Notes under the pieces: model-generated | What the model saw: the letters and a program-made list of their open reading frames with translations, nothing else | What the model was told of the DNA's origin: nothing | Databases searched by the model: none | Translations under genes and position numbers: made by a program | Assembly (NCBI GenBank): GCA_965247375.1 | Contig: CBDFHU010000013.1 | Span: 1-64,000, forward strand | DNA from: Arsenicibacter sp965247375 | GTDB lineage: Bacteria; Bacteroidota; Bacteroidia; Cytophagales; Spirosomataceae | Length of the DNA stretch: 64,000 nt | Reading direction: 5' to 3' | In this document: positions 24,995-32,363 of the stretch, one piece after another | Position numbering within the stretch: the stretch's first letter is position 1 | How the letters are laid out: each line of letters begins with the position of its first letter

Positions 24995-26701
24995 TTAGCG
25001 GAAGGTATAGTTGACGCCGTGTACCTGCGTCAGCAGTTCCTGCGGCCCGTCCAGAATACGGGTGGTACGCGGCAGCTGCGGGGCAACCGGCGAAAAGGCT
25101 TTGAGGTATTCCTTCATGACCGTATGCAGGGAGGAACTTGTATTTTGCCCGGCCTGTACACCCTTCATCCTGCATAACATGTCATCCGGATCGCCTTCCC
25201 GTTCGCAGGCGCAGATGGTGTAGGTCCGGGCAGGGTCCAGAGGCTGGCCGCCGATCCGGACGGACTGAATCCGTTGTCCGGCTTCGACAAAGGCTTTAAA
25301 TTCGACTTCCATGCCTTTAAACCGGACTACCCAGCCGCCGAAGCGTTTGGTTGCATCCTGCGCAAATACATTCTGCAACTCCCGTTCCAGCCAGTCGAGC
25401 AACTGTTTCCCGGTAGCCTTACCGGTCCGGACGGTGGCATCGACCGGCAGCATGTCATACAGATAGGCCTCCGTAACCGGAACGAGCCCGCTGGCATCAG
25501 CTGTGCGTGGCGGACAGAACCGGAAGCCGTTCGATAGGGCAACGTCGGGCTTGATTTTCCACATCAATGCATCTACAATCATCGTGTCAATGGTATTTTC
25601 GACCACAAAATTCCGGTAAAGCGGCACTTTGCTGTAGCCGAGCACATTGGTCAGCGCGGCTTTATAGGGTGCTTCGGCATTATCGACAATGCGTTGTACG
25701 GCCGGATCGGCCTTGTATTTTTTCGGATCAACCTCAATAAGTTCGTAGCGCTCACCGGTAATACGGCCATCTTTGACCGTAATATCGAGACGACCGATAA
25801 ATGACCCGAAGGCACCCGGCTCAACCACTTTGGCATATCTACACTGAATTGGCTGCCGGACACGCTCGTGCGTGTCTCCGCCGAAGATATAATCAACACC
25901 TTCGGCGTGAGGATGGTTAGCCAGACCGATTTGCTGCGAAAGCCCCAGATGGGCCAGTACAATGATCATATCGCACTGTTCCTGCTGTTTCAGTACATCA
26001 ACCCAGTACTTTATGGTTTCTTCGGGCTTGGTATATACAATGCCTTTGCTGTAGAGTGGTGATTGCCGGAGCGGCACCAGCGGGTCTGTGTAGCCCAGAA
26101 AACCAATTTTTACTCCGAACCGGTTTACGATCTGGTATGGCTGGAAGATCAGTTCGCCTTTTACGCCGTTGCCGGAATCGTGGTGCATGTTGGTGCATAC
26201 CTTTGGCGCATGCAAGCTCCCCAATAACTGCTGCATGGCTTTTTTGTAATACACGACTTCCCAGTTGCCGGGTAAAAACATATCGTAGCCAAGGGCATTC
26301 AGCAGCGGCAGGAGAGCTTTCCCTTCTGTTTTTACGGCCAGCATACTACCCTGAAACATATCGCCGGTATCAATCAGGAGTGTATTGGCCGGATTACGGG
26401 ACCGGATGCTGTTGATCGCGGTTGCTAAATGAGCATAACCACCGGATTTCCGGAATGTCAGCTGATCATTTTCCCAGAAAAGCTCATCGTGGGCATGGAG
26501 CTGGCAGTGGACATCGGTGGTCTGAAGCAAGGTAATTACCCCTGTATTGTTCTGACTAACTTCGGGCTGTCCGGTTATTAAGTGGCTGTCAGCCATGCTG
26601 CCGGCCGTAAAAGGTACGGCGGCTGACACGCTGCCAAGCAGGCCGGTTTGTAAAAAAGATCGTCTTGAAGGCATAAGGTAAGGCAGTTTAGGATAAAGCA
26701 T
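24995..26701 (-). CDS. SoxB-like dinuclear-metal hydrolase (5'-nucleotidase family)
   Basis: An exported 568-residue metallophosphoesterase/5'-nucleotidase-type protein with a Tat signal (PSRRSFLQTG). Metal-site motifs are TTDVHCQLH (Asp63, His65), DTGDMFQGS (Asp114), GNWE (146-148, where nucleotidases have GNHE), AHLGLS and GGDTHERV. The Trp in place of His in GNWE is reminiscent of SoxB, the sulfate thiohydrolase that cleaves sulfonate from carrier-bound thiosulfate. It is in one operon with DsrE-like and TsdA genes. No SoxYZ carrier is visible. ATG 26674 (MPSRRSF) is an equally good start. A nucleotidase role cannot be excluded. Confidence 0.75.
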   Translation of the reverse strand: MLYPKLPYLMPSRRSFLQTGLLGSVSAAVPFTAGSMADSHLITGQPEVSQNNTGVITLLQTTDVHCQLHAHDELFWENDQLTFRKSGGYAHLATAINSIRSRNPANTLLIDTGDMFQGSMLAVKTEGKALLPLLNALGYDMFLPGNWEVVYYKKAMQQLLGSLHAPKVCTNMHHDSGNGVKGELIFQPYQIVNRFGVKIGFLGYTDPLVPLRQSPLYSKGIVYTKPEETIKYWVDVLKQQEQCDMIIVLAHLGLSQQIGLANHPHAEGVDYIFGGDTHERVRQPIQCRYAKVVEPGAFGSFIGRLDITVKDGRITGERYELIEVDPKKYKADPAVQRIVDNAEAPYKAALTNVLGYSKVPLYRNFVVENTIDTMIVDALMWKIKPDVALSNGFRFCPPRTADASGLVPVTEAYLYDMLPVDATVRTGKATGKQLLDWLERELQNVFAQDATKRFGGWVVRFKGMEVEFKAFVEAGQRIQSVRIGGQPLDPARTYTICACEREGDPDDMLCRMKGVQAGQNTSSSLHTVMKEYLKAFSPVAPQLPRTTRILDGPQELLTQVHGVNYTFR

Positions 26702-26710
26702 TGAAGATTT

Positions 26711-27091
26711 TTATAAACCGGCCTTAATGTAAGCCCAGCCCTGTTCTTGTTTAAGAATCAGTTCAATGACGGCTACCGGTACAGTACCGATGCCTGGCAT
26801 CAGGTTGCTGAGTGCAAGCTGATGTCCCCGCAGCGTATTTTCGCAGACTACTACGCGGAGGTTCGCCGTTTGCAGAAGGGCTGTCAGTTGGCCGGCTACC
26901 ACTGATTTGGCGGGTTGCAGCAGGCAGATGCCGGGGCCATGTACCACCACTTCAATCTCAGCGTCCGGCCATATGGCCAGCAGATTCTGCAGGTTACTAA
27001 TCAGTGCCTTTTGTGAGGGTTGATCGGCTGCAACATACTGAAAAACAACGCGGTGTCCTTGCCCCACATCCGGCGTATTGGGTGGCTCCAT
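26711..27091 (-). CDS. DsrE-like protein
   Basis: A 126-residue DsrE/DsrF-fold protein with no signal peptide. A single conserved Cys sits in RVVVCENTLRGH near residue 81, the position used by sulfur-relay DsrE proteins. EVVVHGPGICLL adds a second Cys. The ATG overlaps the TsdA stop (TGATG) and it ends 9 bp before the SoxB-like start, so translation is coupled. It could carry sulfur on its Cys, but neighbours TsdA and SoxB are extracytoplasmic, so where they meet is unclear. A secreted paralogue is at 30707-31150. Confidence 0.8.
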   Translation of the reverse strand: MEPPNTPDVGQGHRVVFQYVAADQPSQKALISNLQNLLAIWPDAEIEVVVHGPGICLLQPAKSVVAGQLTALLQTANLRVVVCENTLRGHQLALSNLMPGIGTVPVAVIELILKQEQGWAYIKAGL

Positions 27092-28173
27092 CAGCGTGCC
27101 GCTACTTTTTTGTTGGTACTATGCGCTTTTTTGAACGCGTCGATTGGCTTATACGGCCCGTATTTGTGCTGCTTTTCAGGAAACGAATCCGCATACGGCC
27201 CGAACGGGTGATCGACCGGTTTGCCGGCGATGTTTGGCCAGTCTTTGCTGAGGTCTTTCGCCGGGCGCGGCATCGAATTGACAAAAGCGGCCAGGTCCCA
27301 GGCTTCTTCATCGGTCAGCTGCGGCTTGTCAAACGTGGCTCCCAGCGGCATGTTGGCTTTGACATAGCCGGCAAACCGGGAAACGCGGAACAGACCGGCG
27401 CCCTGATTGTAGCTGTGCGGACCCCAAAGCGGCGGAAAGGTGTAGCCGCTGCCATTGGGTTTGGCGATGCCCTGACCGTCGGCCCCGTGGCAGGAAATGC
27501 ATTTTTGCTGGTAGAGTACTTTACCGGCCTCCGGATTGGCCGCACGGTCAAGAAAGGCAAGTTGCCGGATGCCGGACCCGTTCGGGGTTTTGCCTTTCTC
27601 AACATCATCGCCGAGGAAATGAATGTACGCCACAATGGCCTTCATTTCGCGGCTGTTGCTACCCAGCGACTTGCCGTTGAGGCTGCGTTCGAAGCAGTCG
27701 TTGACCCGCTTCCCAATGCTTTCGACTGAGCCGGACCGCTCGCGGAATTTGGGGTACGTCGAGGCCACGGCCCCGTAATTGTTGCCCCACGGTTTAGTGC
27801 CGGCGTCGAGGTGGCAGTTCTGGCAGTTCATGCCGTTTGAGAGATGGGCTACCGAGCCTTTGGGACCGAGATAGGCAGCCGTATTGGCAATCAGCTCTTT
27901 GCCGTAGCGGATGAGATCCGCGTTTTTGTTACCGGCAAGGGCGGCTTCGGCGGGTGCTTTCCAGAGCGGCTTTTCACTGTCTTTCTGCTTCGTTATTTTT
28001 TTTTCGGCCAGGGGCTTTTCATCGGCTGGTGGCTTGCTGATATCGATCAGATCAAATTGAAGCGCAATGAGCACCAATACCGATAAAAAGGCAAGGCCAA
28101 CCAGACCGGCCAGCAGGGCTAATGTTCGCTGAAGTGTTTGAATAGTTTGCTTAAAAGCATCATGTGTTAGCAT
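27091..28173 (-). CDS. tsdA: Membrane-anchored diheme thiosulfate dehydrogenase
   Basis: Diheme cytochrome c resembling TsdA, which joins two thiosulfates into tetrathionate (or the reverse). Residues 18-40 are a membrane anchor. Heme 1 is CQNCH (117-121), and Cys160 in RVNDCFERS is at the position of the unusual axial Cys ligand of TsdA. Heme 2 is CISCH (225-229), with Met275 in ANMPLG as likely axial ligand. FPPLWGPHSYNQGAG and EEAWDLAAFVNSMPRP are typical of the family. First gene of the TsdA-DsrE-SoxB operon, with a perfect -7 element and box 5. Anchoring by a helix differs from soluble TsdA. Confidence 0.85.
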   Translation of the reverse strand: MLTHDAFKQTIQTLQRTLALLAGLVGLAFLSVLVLIALQFDLIDISKPPADEKPLAEKKITKQKDSEKPLWKAPAEAALAGNKNADLIRYGKELIANTAAYLGPKGSVAHLSNGMNCQNCHLDAGTKPWGNNYGAVASTYPKFRERSGSVESIGKRVNDCFERSLNGKSLGSNSREMKAIVAYIHFLGDDVEKGKTPNGSGIRQLAFLDRAANPEAGKVLYQQKCISCHGADGQGIAKPNGSGYTFPPLWGPHSYNQGAGLFRVSRFAGYVKANMPLGATFDKPQLTDEEAWDLAAFVNSMPRPAKDLSKDWPNIAGKPVDHPFGPYADSFPEKQHKYGPYKPIDAFKKAHSTNKKVAAR

Positions 28174-28191
28174 ACCTTAAATATAGTTTCT

Positions 28192-28235
28192 CAAACCTAA
28201 CGCCTGTTTGTTGCCTGTTCCGTGACAGGAGTCAC
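28192..28235 (-). promoter_or_regulatory. Sulfur-regulon box 5 and TsdA-operon promoter
   Basis: GTGACAGGAGTCAC at 28222-28235; TAGGTTTG (28199-28192, minus strand) is a perfect -7 element 29.5 bp from the box centre. Confidence 0.85.
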
Positions 28236-28263
28236 AAAGGTTGGAATGGGTAGTAAAACCAGA

Positions 28264-28293
28264 AACCCCCGTCGCGTCGCGGCAACGGGGGGT
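28264..28293 (-). terminator. Terminator of the TauE operon
   Basis: ACCCCCGT (28265-28272) pairs with ACGGGGGGT (28285-28293) just past the methyltransferase stop. GC-rich stem; the T tail is only moderate. Confidence 0.6.
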
Positions 28294-28313
28294 ATCGTCA
28301 ACCAACTCTGTAT

Positions 28314-28916
28314 TTATAATACATTCTTTCGGGCAATGAGCCGGATGACACAGGCAGACCCGCTATGAAACGCGCCTTCGTTCAGGTCGGTATAGCGTTC
28401 GTCAACCTGTAGAATGTCGAGGTCCTTAAAATCGTCCAGCAGTTCGGTCCGGTTGAAGAGCATGTCGGCCTGTTGTGGTCCGCCCGACGAATTGCCGAGC
28501 TGCTCCTTATGGAAGGCTTCCAGCACCAGGTAGCCGGACGGTTTGAGCCAGCTGACCAGTTTACGGTGAAATGCCTGTCGCAGGTCAGGTGGTTGATGTA
28601 CATAAATGAGCCCGATCAGGTCATAGGTATCCGGCTGACCATCAAAGTGCTGCAACGTAGCGATGTCGTAGCGGATACGGGTACAGGCACCGCCGGCCAG
28701 TGCCAGTGCTTTGGCCTTTGCGGCCTCGCTGAAGTCAAAGGCATCGACGGTCCAGCCCCGGAGGGCGGCATAGACCGCATTCCGGCCTTCGCCTTCGGCC
28801 GGCAGCAACAACCGCCCCGCCGGCAGTTTGTCAATACACTCTTTAAAAAAAACATTGGGTTTGGTCCCGTAGGCATAGGTCGGGTTGCTATAGCGGGTTT
28901 CCCAGAATTCGTTCAT
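28314..28916 (-). CDS. Class I SAM methyltransferase (TPMT/TehB-like)
   Basis: A 200-residue methyltransferase opening MNEFWETRYSNPTYAYGTKPN, a signature of the thiopurine/thiol methyltransferase-like group. The SAM motif RLLLPAEGEGRNAVYAA lies near residue 36, DAFDFSEAA near 58, and the DLIGLIYVHQPP acidic loop near 100. It ends the TauE operon. Placement in a sulfur regulon suggests methylation of sulfide or a thiol, or of selenite/tellurite-type oxyanions, but the substrate is not shown. Its ATG lies directly at the breakpoint of a truncated thioredoxin gene. Confidence 0.8.
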   Translation of the reverse strand: MNEFWETRYSNPTYAYGTKPNVFFKECIDKLPAGRLLLPAEGEGRNAVYAALRGWTVDAFDFSEAAKAKALALAGGACTRIRYDIATLQHFDGQPDTYDLIGLIYVHQPPDLRQAFHRKLVSWLKPSGYLVLEAFHKEQLGNSSGGPQQADMLFNRTELLDDFKDLDILQVDERYTDLNEGAFHSGSACVIRLIARKNVL

Positions 28917-28989
28917 TAAAAAAGTCGACCAATACGGGTGTATCGCCTTTTATGATATCACCAAATGTTTGTTTTTTCTGTGTTTCCAT
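28917..28989 (-). pseudogene. Thioredoxin gene remnant
   Basis: From ATG 28989 the frame reads METQKKQTFGDIIKGDTPVL then VDFF, the first 24 residues of a thioredoxin, and stops matching just where the WCGPCK active site should follow. The next bases are the ATG of the methyltransferase, and the frame ends at 28888. About 80 codons have been lost by a clean deletion. It sits 5 bp after the DUF6132 stop, so an intact gene was once part of the TauE operon. Confidence 0.75.
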
Positions 28990-28994
28990 AACGG

Positions 28995-29195
28995 TTACGG
29001 ATATTTTTTGAAAAGTGGCTGAACAAAATCGGCTAACAGATACCCCATCGTTCCGCCCCAGAGCATCATGGTTTGCCAATGTGACTGAATCGGGCAATGT
29101 CCGGTCAGGCAGCCGATCTGATCCCAGTAAAGAAACCCGCCGATGGCGCCTGCAATAGCACCCACAACGGACCAGCCGTTAATGAACTTCTTCAT
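28995..29195 (-). CDS. DUF6132-type small membrane protein
   Basis: A 66-residue protein with two hydrophobic segments (WSVVGAIAGAIGGFLYW; TMMLWGGTMGYLLADFV) and cysteines in GCLTGHCPI between them. It resembles DUF6132 proteins that travel with sulfane-sulfur transporters in Bacteroidota (recall). The start overlaps the preceding gene by 17 bp, a sign of coupled translation. The Cys pair could handle sulfur in transport; function unknown. Confidence 0.75.
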   Translation of the reverse strand: MKKFINGWSVVGAIAGAIGGFLYWDQIGCLTGHCPIQSHWQTMMLWGGTMGYLLADFVQPLFKKYP

Positions 29196-29418
29196 ACGGG
29201 ATGTCCTGATGGGTTTCGTCCGGTTTCACCGAACGGCGGGGAGCCGGTACACCACAGCCACCGGTCGCACAGCCAACGTTCAGGATGGCCTGCATCAGGA
29301 ACAACCCGCCGAGCAGGCCGAGGACCGGCTGCCGATCAACAACGGCACTCCATAGCACCAGACCACCTGCCACCAGCCGGATAATCCGCATCATATCCCA
29401 GTTTTTTACGTCAATCAT
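29179..29418 (-). CDS. DUF2892-type small membrane protein
   Basis: A 79-residue protein with two hydrophobic helices (IIRLVAGGLVLWSAVV; PVLGLLGGLFLMQAIL) and a Cys-rich C-terminal loop NVGCATGGCGVP. Similar to YgaP-type DUF2892 membrane modules, which are often fused to rhodaneses. Second gene of the TauE operon, overlapping the next gene. Role in sulfur passage is inferred from context. Confidence 0.75.
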   Translation of the reverse strand: MIDVKNWDMMRIIRLVAGGLVLWSAVVDRQPVLGLLGGLFLMQAILNVGCATGGCGVPAPRRSVKPDETHQDIPYEEVH

Positions 29419-29462
29419 GGTTTCCAGATAGTTTTCAGAAATAGGTTATACTCTTCCTGTCG

Positions 29463-30266
29463 TTAAAACATCGTTTCCTTAACAATAATATACACGCCCA
29501 TCACCAGCACAAACCAGCCGAATGCGCGTTTCAGTTTCTCACCGGCGATAAACTTCGACAGGTAAGAACCGACAAAGATACCGGCCACGGATAAGGCCGT
29601 AAATTCGAGCAGAAAGGTCCAGTCAACAGCCATGTTGGAGAGATCACCCAGAAAGCCGATCAGCGATTTGGCCGCAATGATCAGCAGTGACGTGCCGACG
29701 GCCATTTTCATCGGCAGCCGGGCCAACAGGACCAGGGCCGGAATAATCAGGAACCCACCGCCCGCACCGACAAAACCGGTCAGGGTACCGACCAGCGCAC
29801 CTTCCAGCGCAATCAGCGGCAGGTTAAAGGTAACAGGGCCTTCCGCTTTAGCTGTTTCTCCTTTTTTGTCACGGATCATGGAAAAGGATGCCGCCAGCAT
29901 AATGAGGGCAAAGAAAATCATGATCGCCACACTTTTGCTCAGAACAAAAGCTCCGCTGCTGAAAACAGGGTCCGGAATGGCCGGGACCACATATTTACGG
30001 GTCAGGAAAACGGCGAGGAACGACGGAATCGAAAAGACGAGCGCGGCCTTGTAATTGACCTGCTGCTTACGCATATAGTTGACCGACCCCACCAGTGAAG
30101 TCGTTCCGACCACAAACAGCGAATAGGCTGTTGACATCACCGGATTAATTCCTAACAAGTACACTAAAACGGGCAGGGTAAGAATGCTGCCCCCTCCGCC
30201 GATCAGTCCCAGACTAACTCCGATCAGGATCGATGCGGAAAAACCTACTATCTCAATTGTATTCAT
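29463..30266 (-). CDS. TauE/SafE-family sulfite/sulfonate exporter
   Basis: A 267-residue membrane protein with about eight helices, in two related halves: SILIGVSLGLIGGGGSILTLPVLVYLLG (split: SILIGVSLGLIGGGGS then ILTLPVLVYLLG) and ALVGTLTGFVGAGGGFLIIP. These glycine-rich repeats define TauE/SafE. Expected to export sulfite or related anions made by the persulfide dioxygenases, as in the staphylococcal cst operon. First gene of an operon with DUF2892, DUF6132, the thioredoxin remnant and methyltransferase; preceded by box 6. Confidence 0.9.
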   Translation of the reverse strand: MNTIEIVGFSASILIGVSLGLIGGGGSILTLPVLVYLLGINPVMSTAYSLFVVGTTSLVGSVNYMRKQQVNYKAALVFSIPSFLAVFLTRKYVVPAIPDPVFSSGAFVLSKSVAIMIFFALIMLAASFSMIRDKKGETAKAEGPVTFNLPLIALEGALVGTLTGFVGAGGGFLIIPALVLLARLPMKMAVGTSLLIIAAKSLIGFLGDLSNMAVDWTFLLEFTALSVAGIFVGSYLSKFIAGEKLKRAFGWFVLVMGVYIIVKETMF

Positions 30267-30285
30267 AATCTGCCGTATTTTTCAG

Positions 30286-30329
30286 CAAATCACGCCATCC
30301 GCAAGCCCCTTTTCCGTGATAATTGTTAC
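30286..30329 (-). promoter_or_regulatory. Sulfur-regulon box 6 and TauE promoter
   Basis: GTGATAATTGTTAC at 30316-30329; on the minus strand GTGATTTG (30293-30286) puts TTTG at the exact -7 position, though its TA is not conserved. Confidence 0.7.
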
Positions 30330-30350
30330 ACAGAGCCGGTTTTCGGAAAA

Positions 30351-30563
30351 TCAGCGGAGTTTTCGCGTCCGGTTCGTCCGGATACCGAAAGGCAGATACA
30401 GGGGGCAGGTACTGACCAGACTGGTGAGCAGCAGGATACCGGCGGCGATGAACCCAACAAGATTCCAGACGCCGGTCAGAACGTCGGCAGCAGACAAGAC
30501 GATCAGGAGAACGGCCAAAGCAATACGGATGTAGCGGTCGGTGGTACCAATGTTCTTTTTCAT
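30351..30563 (-). CDS. DUF2892 membrane protein
   Basis: A 70-residue protein beginning KKNIGTTDRYIRIALAVLLI, the typical DUF2892 start, with two helices and CPLYLPFGIRT after the second. An upstream in-frame ATG at 30617 lies inside box 7 and is rejected in favour of 30563. Monocistronic, with the regulon box 48 bp upstream. Family members surround rhodanese and sulfur transport genes; function unknown. Confidence 0.85.
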   Translation of the reverse strand: MKKNIGTTDRYIRIALAVLLIVLSAADVLTGVWNLVGFIAAGILLLTSLVSTCPLYLPFGIRTNRTRKLR

Positions 30564-30610
30564 GGCTTCTTTTTTTGTTTCTAAGAAAGCCTGAACTGGG
30601 AAAAAACTCT

Positions 30611-30654
30611 GTGACAATTATCACAAAGCACCGCTGTTTTTCCTCATACATTCG
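30611..30654. promoter_or_regulatory. Sulfur-regulon box 7, divergent
   Basis: GTGACAATTATCAC at 30611-30624 between divergent DUF2892 and DsrE-like genes. To the right TACATTCG starts at 30647, exactly 29.5 bp from the centre. To the left the equivalent position (30588-30581) reads TTTCTTAG, a weak match. One symmetric box may serve both genes. Confidence 0.7.
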
Positions 30655-30706
30655 CCGTTTTCGTATCTTGATCACCCATAGAGGTATTCACTAATCCCGT
30701 TTTGTT

Positions 30707-31150
30707 ATGCGCAATTTCCTTTTTAGCCTTATTGGCCTGCTGATGGCGGTGTCGGTCAGCGCTACGGCTCAGTCGACGTTCAATGGCGCAGAGGCCACAA
30801 AGAAAAAGTACTATGCCGTTTATCAGCTGAATTCTGATGACGAAGCCAAAATCAAGGCAACCCTAAAAAACATGCAGAATGCCCTTTCTGACCCCCGGCT
30901 GAAAGACAAGCTGGAGCTTGAACTGGTCGTGCATGGAGGCGGGGTCGCTGCGTTTAAGAAAGGCAGTCCCTTTGAACAGACGTTGACGGAGATGCAGAAA
31001 CAAGGGGTGTTACTCGTACAGTGTGAAAACACGTTGCGGGAGCGGAAAATCAGCAAGGATGAGCTGTTTCCGTTTATCTCATTTACCCCGAGCGGAAACG
31101 GCGAGCTGATTATCCGTCAGCAGCAGGGCTGGACGTATGTGCACCCCTGA
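30707..31150 (+). CDS. Secreted DsrE-like protein
   Basis: A 147-residue DsrE-fold protein with signal peptide (MRNFLFSLIGLLMAVSVSATA). The Cys in VLLVQCENTLRERK aligns with CENTLRG of the DsrE-like protein at 26711-27091, and both end QQGWxY(V/I). This copy would act in the periplasm, where TsdA and the SoxB-like enzyme also work, so it is the better candidate for an extracytoplasmic sulfur carrier. Inferred only from location and family. Confidence 0.85.
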   Translation: MRNFLFSLIGLLMAVSVSATAQSTFNGAEATKKKYYAVYQLNSDDEAKIKATLKNMQNALSDPRLKDKLELELVVHGGGVAAFKKGSPFEQTLTEMQKQGVLLVQCENTLRERKISKDELFPFISFTPSGNGELIIRQQQGWTYVHP

Positions 31151-31156
31151 AAAAAT

Positions 31157-31188
31157 ATCAGCGCAGGAAAACTCGTTCCTGCGCTGAT
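31157..31188 (-). terminator. Terminator between DsrE-like and DUF983 genes
   Basis: ATCAGCGCAGGAA (31157-31169) and its exact reverse complement (31176-31188), 6-base loop. The T run lies on the minus-strand side, so it mainly ends DUF983 transcripts; it may also stop the convergent gene. Confidence 0.75.
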
Positions 31189-31231
31189 GATATACCCCGG
31201 GATTGTAAGCCTCTTTTTCCGCAAAAAAAAT

Positions 31232-31624
31232 CTATGAATGCGTATGGGCCTTCGCCTGATCAGGTTTGTAGCTGACAAAGATGTTAATCCACGTGCGGCG
31301 CGCTAACCGGAAAAAGAACGGAGTCAGGATAATAAGCGCCGGCACAAGGCCAATCAGATAATACGTCAGGTCAATTTCAAGAAGCACATTAAACAGCACA
31401 AACGAGCTGATGATAAAGGCTACATAAAACGCGTAGCTGACATACATAGCGCCAAAGAAAAAACCAGGTTCGGGCTCAAACCGGAGATCACAGTGGCTGC
31501 AGTGCGTATGCATTTTGTCGAATCGTTTCAGGTCGTAGGCATTGTTGCTGATGAAGAAATCACCCTCCTGACAACGAGGACATTTATTGAACAGAATGCT
31601 GTATAATTTAGTCCCTTTTAACAT
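31232..31624 (-). CDS. DUF983 membrane protein
   Basis: A 130-residue protein with an N-terminal zinc-ribbon-like part (CPRCQEG and CSHCDLRF) and two or three membrane helices (FYVAFIISSFVLFNVLL; LTYYLIGLVPALIILTPFFF). The DUF983 family is common and uncharacterised. The perfect -7 element spaced from box 8 makes it a clear member of the sulfur regulon, which is new context for the family. The four Cys could bind zinc or be a thiol sensor. Confidence 0.85.
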   Translation of the reverse strand: MLKGTKLYSILFNKCPRCQEGDFFISNNAYDLKRFDKMHTHCSHCDLRFEPEPGFFFGAMYVSYAFYVAFIISSFVLFNVLLEIDLTYYLIGLVPALIILTPFFFRLARRTWINIFVSYKPDQAKAHTHS

Positions 31625-31674
31625 GGCGTTGGCTCGTTTTATCGTTAAAAAAGCGTAGGTCTCTTTGATTGAAT

Positions 31675-31718
31675 CAAAGGTAACTACTCTGAAAACAGGA
31701 TTATGTGATTTATATCAC
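31675..31718 (-). promoter_or_regulatory. Sulfur-regulon box 8 and DUF983 promoter
   Basis: GTGATTTATATCAC at 31705-31718; TACCTTTG (31682-31675, minus strand) is a perfect -7 element 29.5 bp from the centre. In the other direction, toward the dehydrogenase genes, no -7 element fits at the required distance (TAGTTTTT begins six bases too early). Confidence 0.8.
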
Positions 31719-31792
31719 ACTGGATGGCTTCCGGTAGTTTTTTTCTTCCGGAAGCTTTTACCGGAGATGAAACGCATATAAACGTATTGAAT

Positions 31793-32332
31793 ATGAAACG
31801 ACGTACTGCCCTTAAAAGCCTTTCGGTAGCGGTTGGCGGACTGGTTAGTCTGCCGGCCTGGGCCACACAATGGAACACCGCTTCCGTGGGTACCAGCCCG
31901 AATATGACGGCTGCGAATGAGGCCCTGCTGGCTGAAATCGTAGAAACCATCATTCCCGAAACGACGACACCGGGCGCAAAATCACTCAACGTTCACCGCT
32001 TTGTCCTCCGTATGATTAACGATTGTTACGGCGAACCTGTTCAGACAACGTTTCAGCAGGGATTGCTGAAAACCGACGAACTGGCCCGGCAGGCTTACGG
32101 AAAAGACTTTCCGGCCTGTGATAAAAAACAGCGCACCGACCTGTTACTCGGCATGGCTGCTTCGGCCGAACCTGGCCAGAAACAGTTTGCTGATCTGGTA
32201 AAAGGGCTGACCATCCGCGGGTATACCAACTCCGAATATTACATGGTCAATGTGCTGAAGTACAACATGGCCCCCGGCTACTTCCACGGCTGTGTTCCGG
32301 TTAGCTCACTGACGCCGGTCAGTGCCAAATAA
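31793..32332 (+). CDS. Gluconate 2-dehydrogenase subunit 3-like protein
   Basis: A 179-residue exported protein with twin-arginine-type signal (MKRRTALKSLSVAVGGLVSL). It resembles the small subunit of membrane-linked GMC dehydrogenases (EALLAEIVETIIPETTTPGA; TIRGYTNSEYYMVNVLKYN; PGYFHGCVP). Such subunits escort the large flavoprotein through the Tat pathway. The open frame goes up to 31724, but ATG 31793 gives a clean signal. Next gene is the large subunit, 31 bp on. Sits within the sulfur island without a fitting regulon promoter. Confidence 0.85.
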   Translation: MKRRTALKSLSVAVGGLVSLPAWATQWNTASVGTSPNMTAANEALLAEIVETIIPETTTPGAKSLNVHRFVLRMINDCYGEPVQTTFQQGLLKTDELARQAYGKDFPACDKKQRTDLLLGMAASAEPGQKQFADLVKGLTIRGYTNSEYYMVNVLKYNMAPGYFHGCVPVSSLTPVSAK

Positions 32333-32363
32333 TCCATCAACAATCGTTCAACCTTCGTATTTC

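Noticed and set aside
27004..27729. 241-codon antisense frame over tsdA
   Set aside because: Opposite a gene with clear heme motifs; the antisense translation has no family signs.
30564..30617. Upstream start of the DUF2892 gene
   Set aside because: It lies in the regulon box; the family N-terminus begins at 30563.
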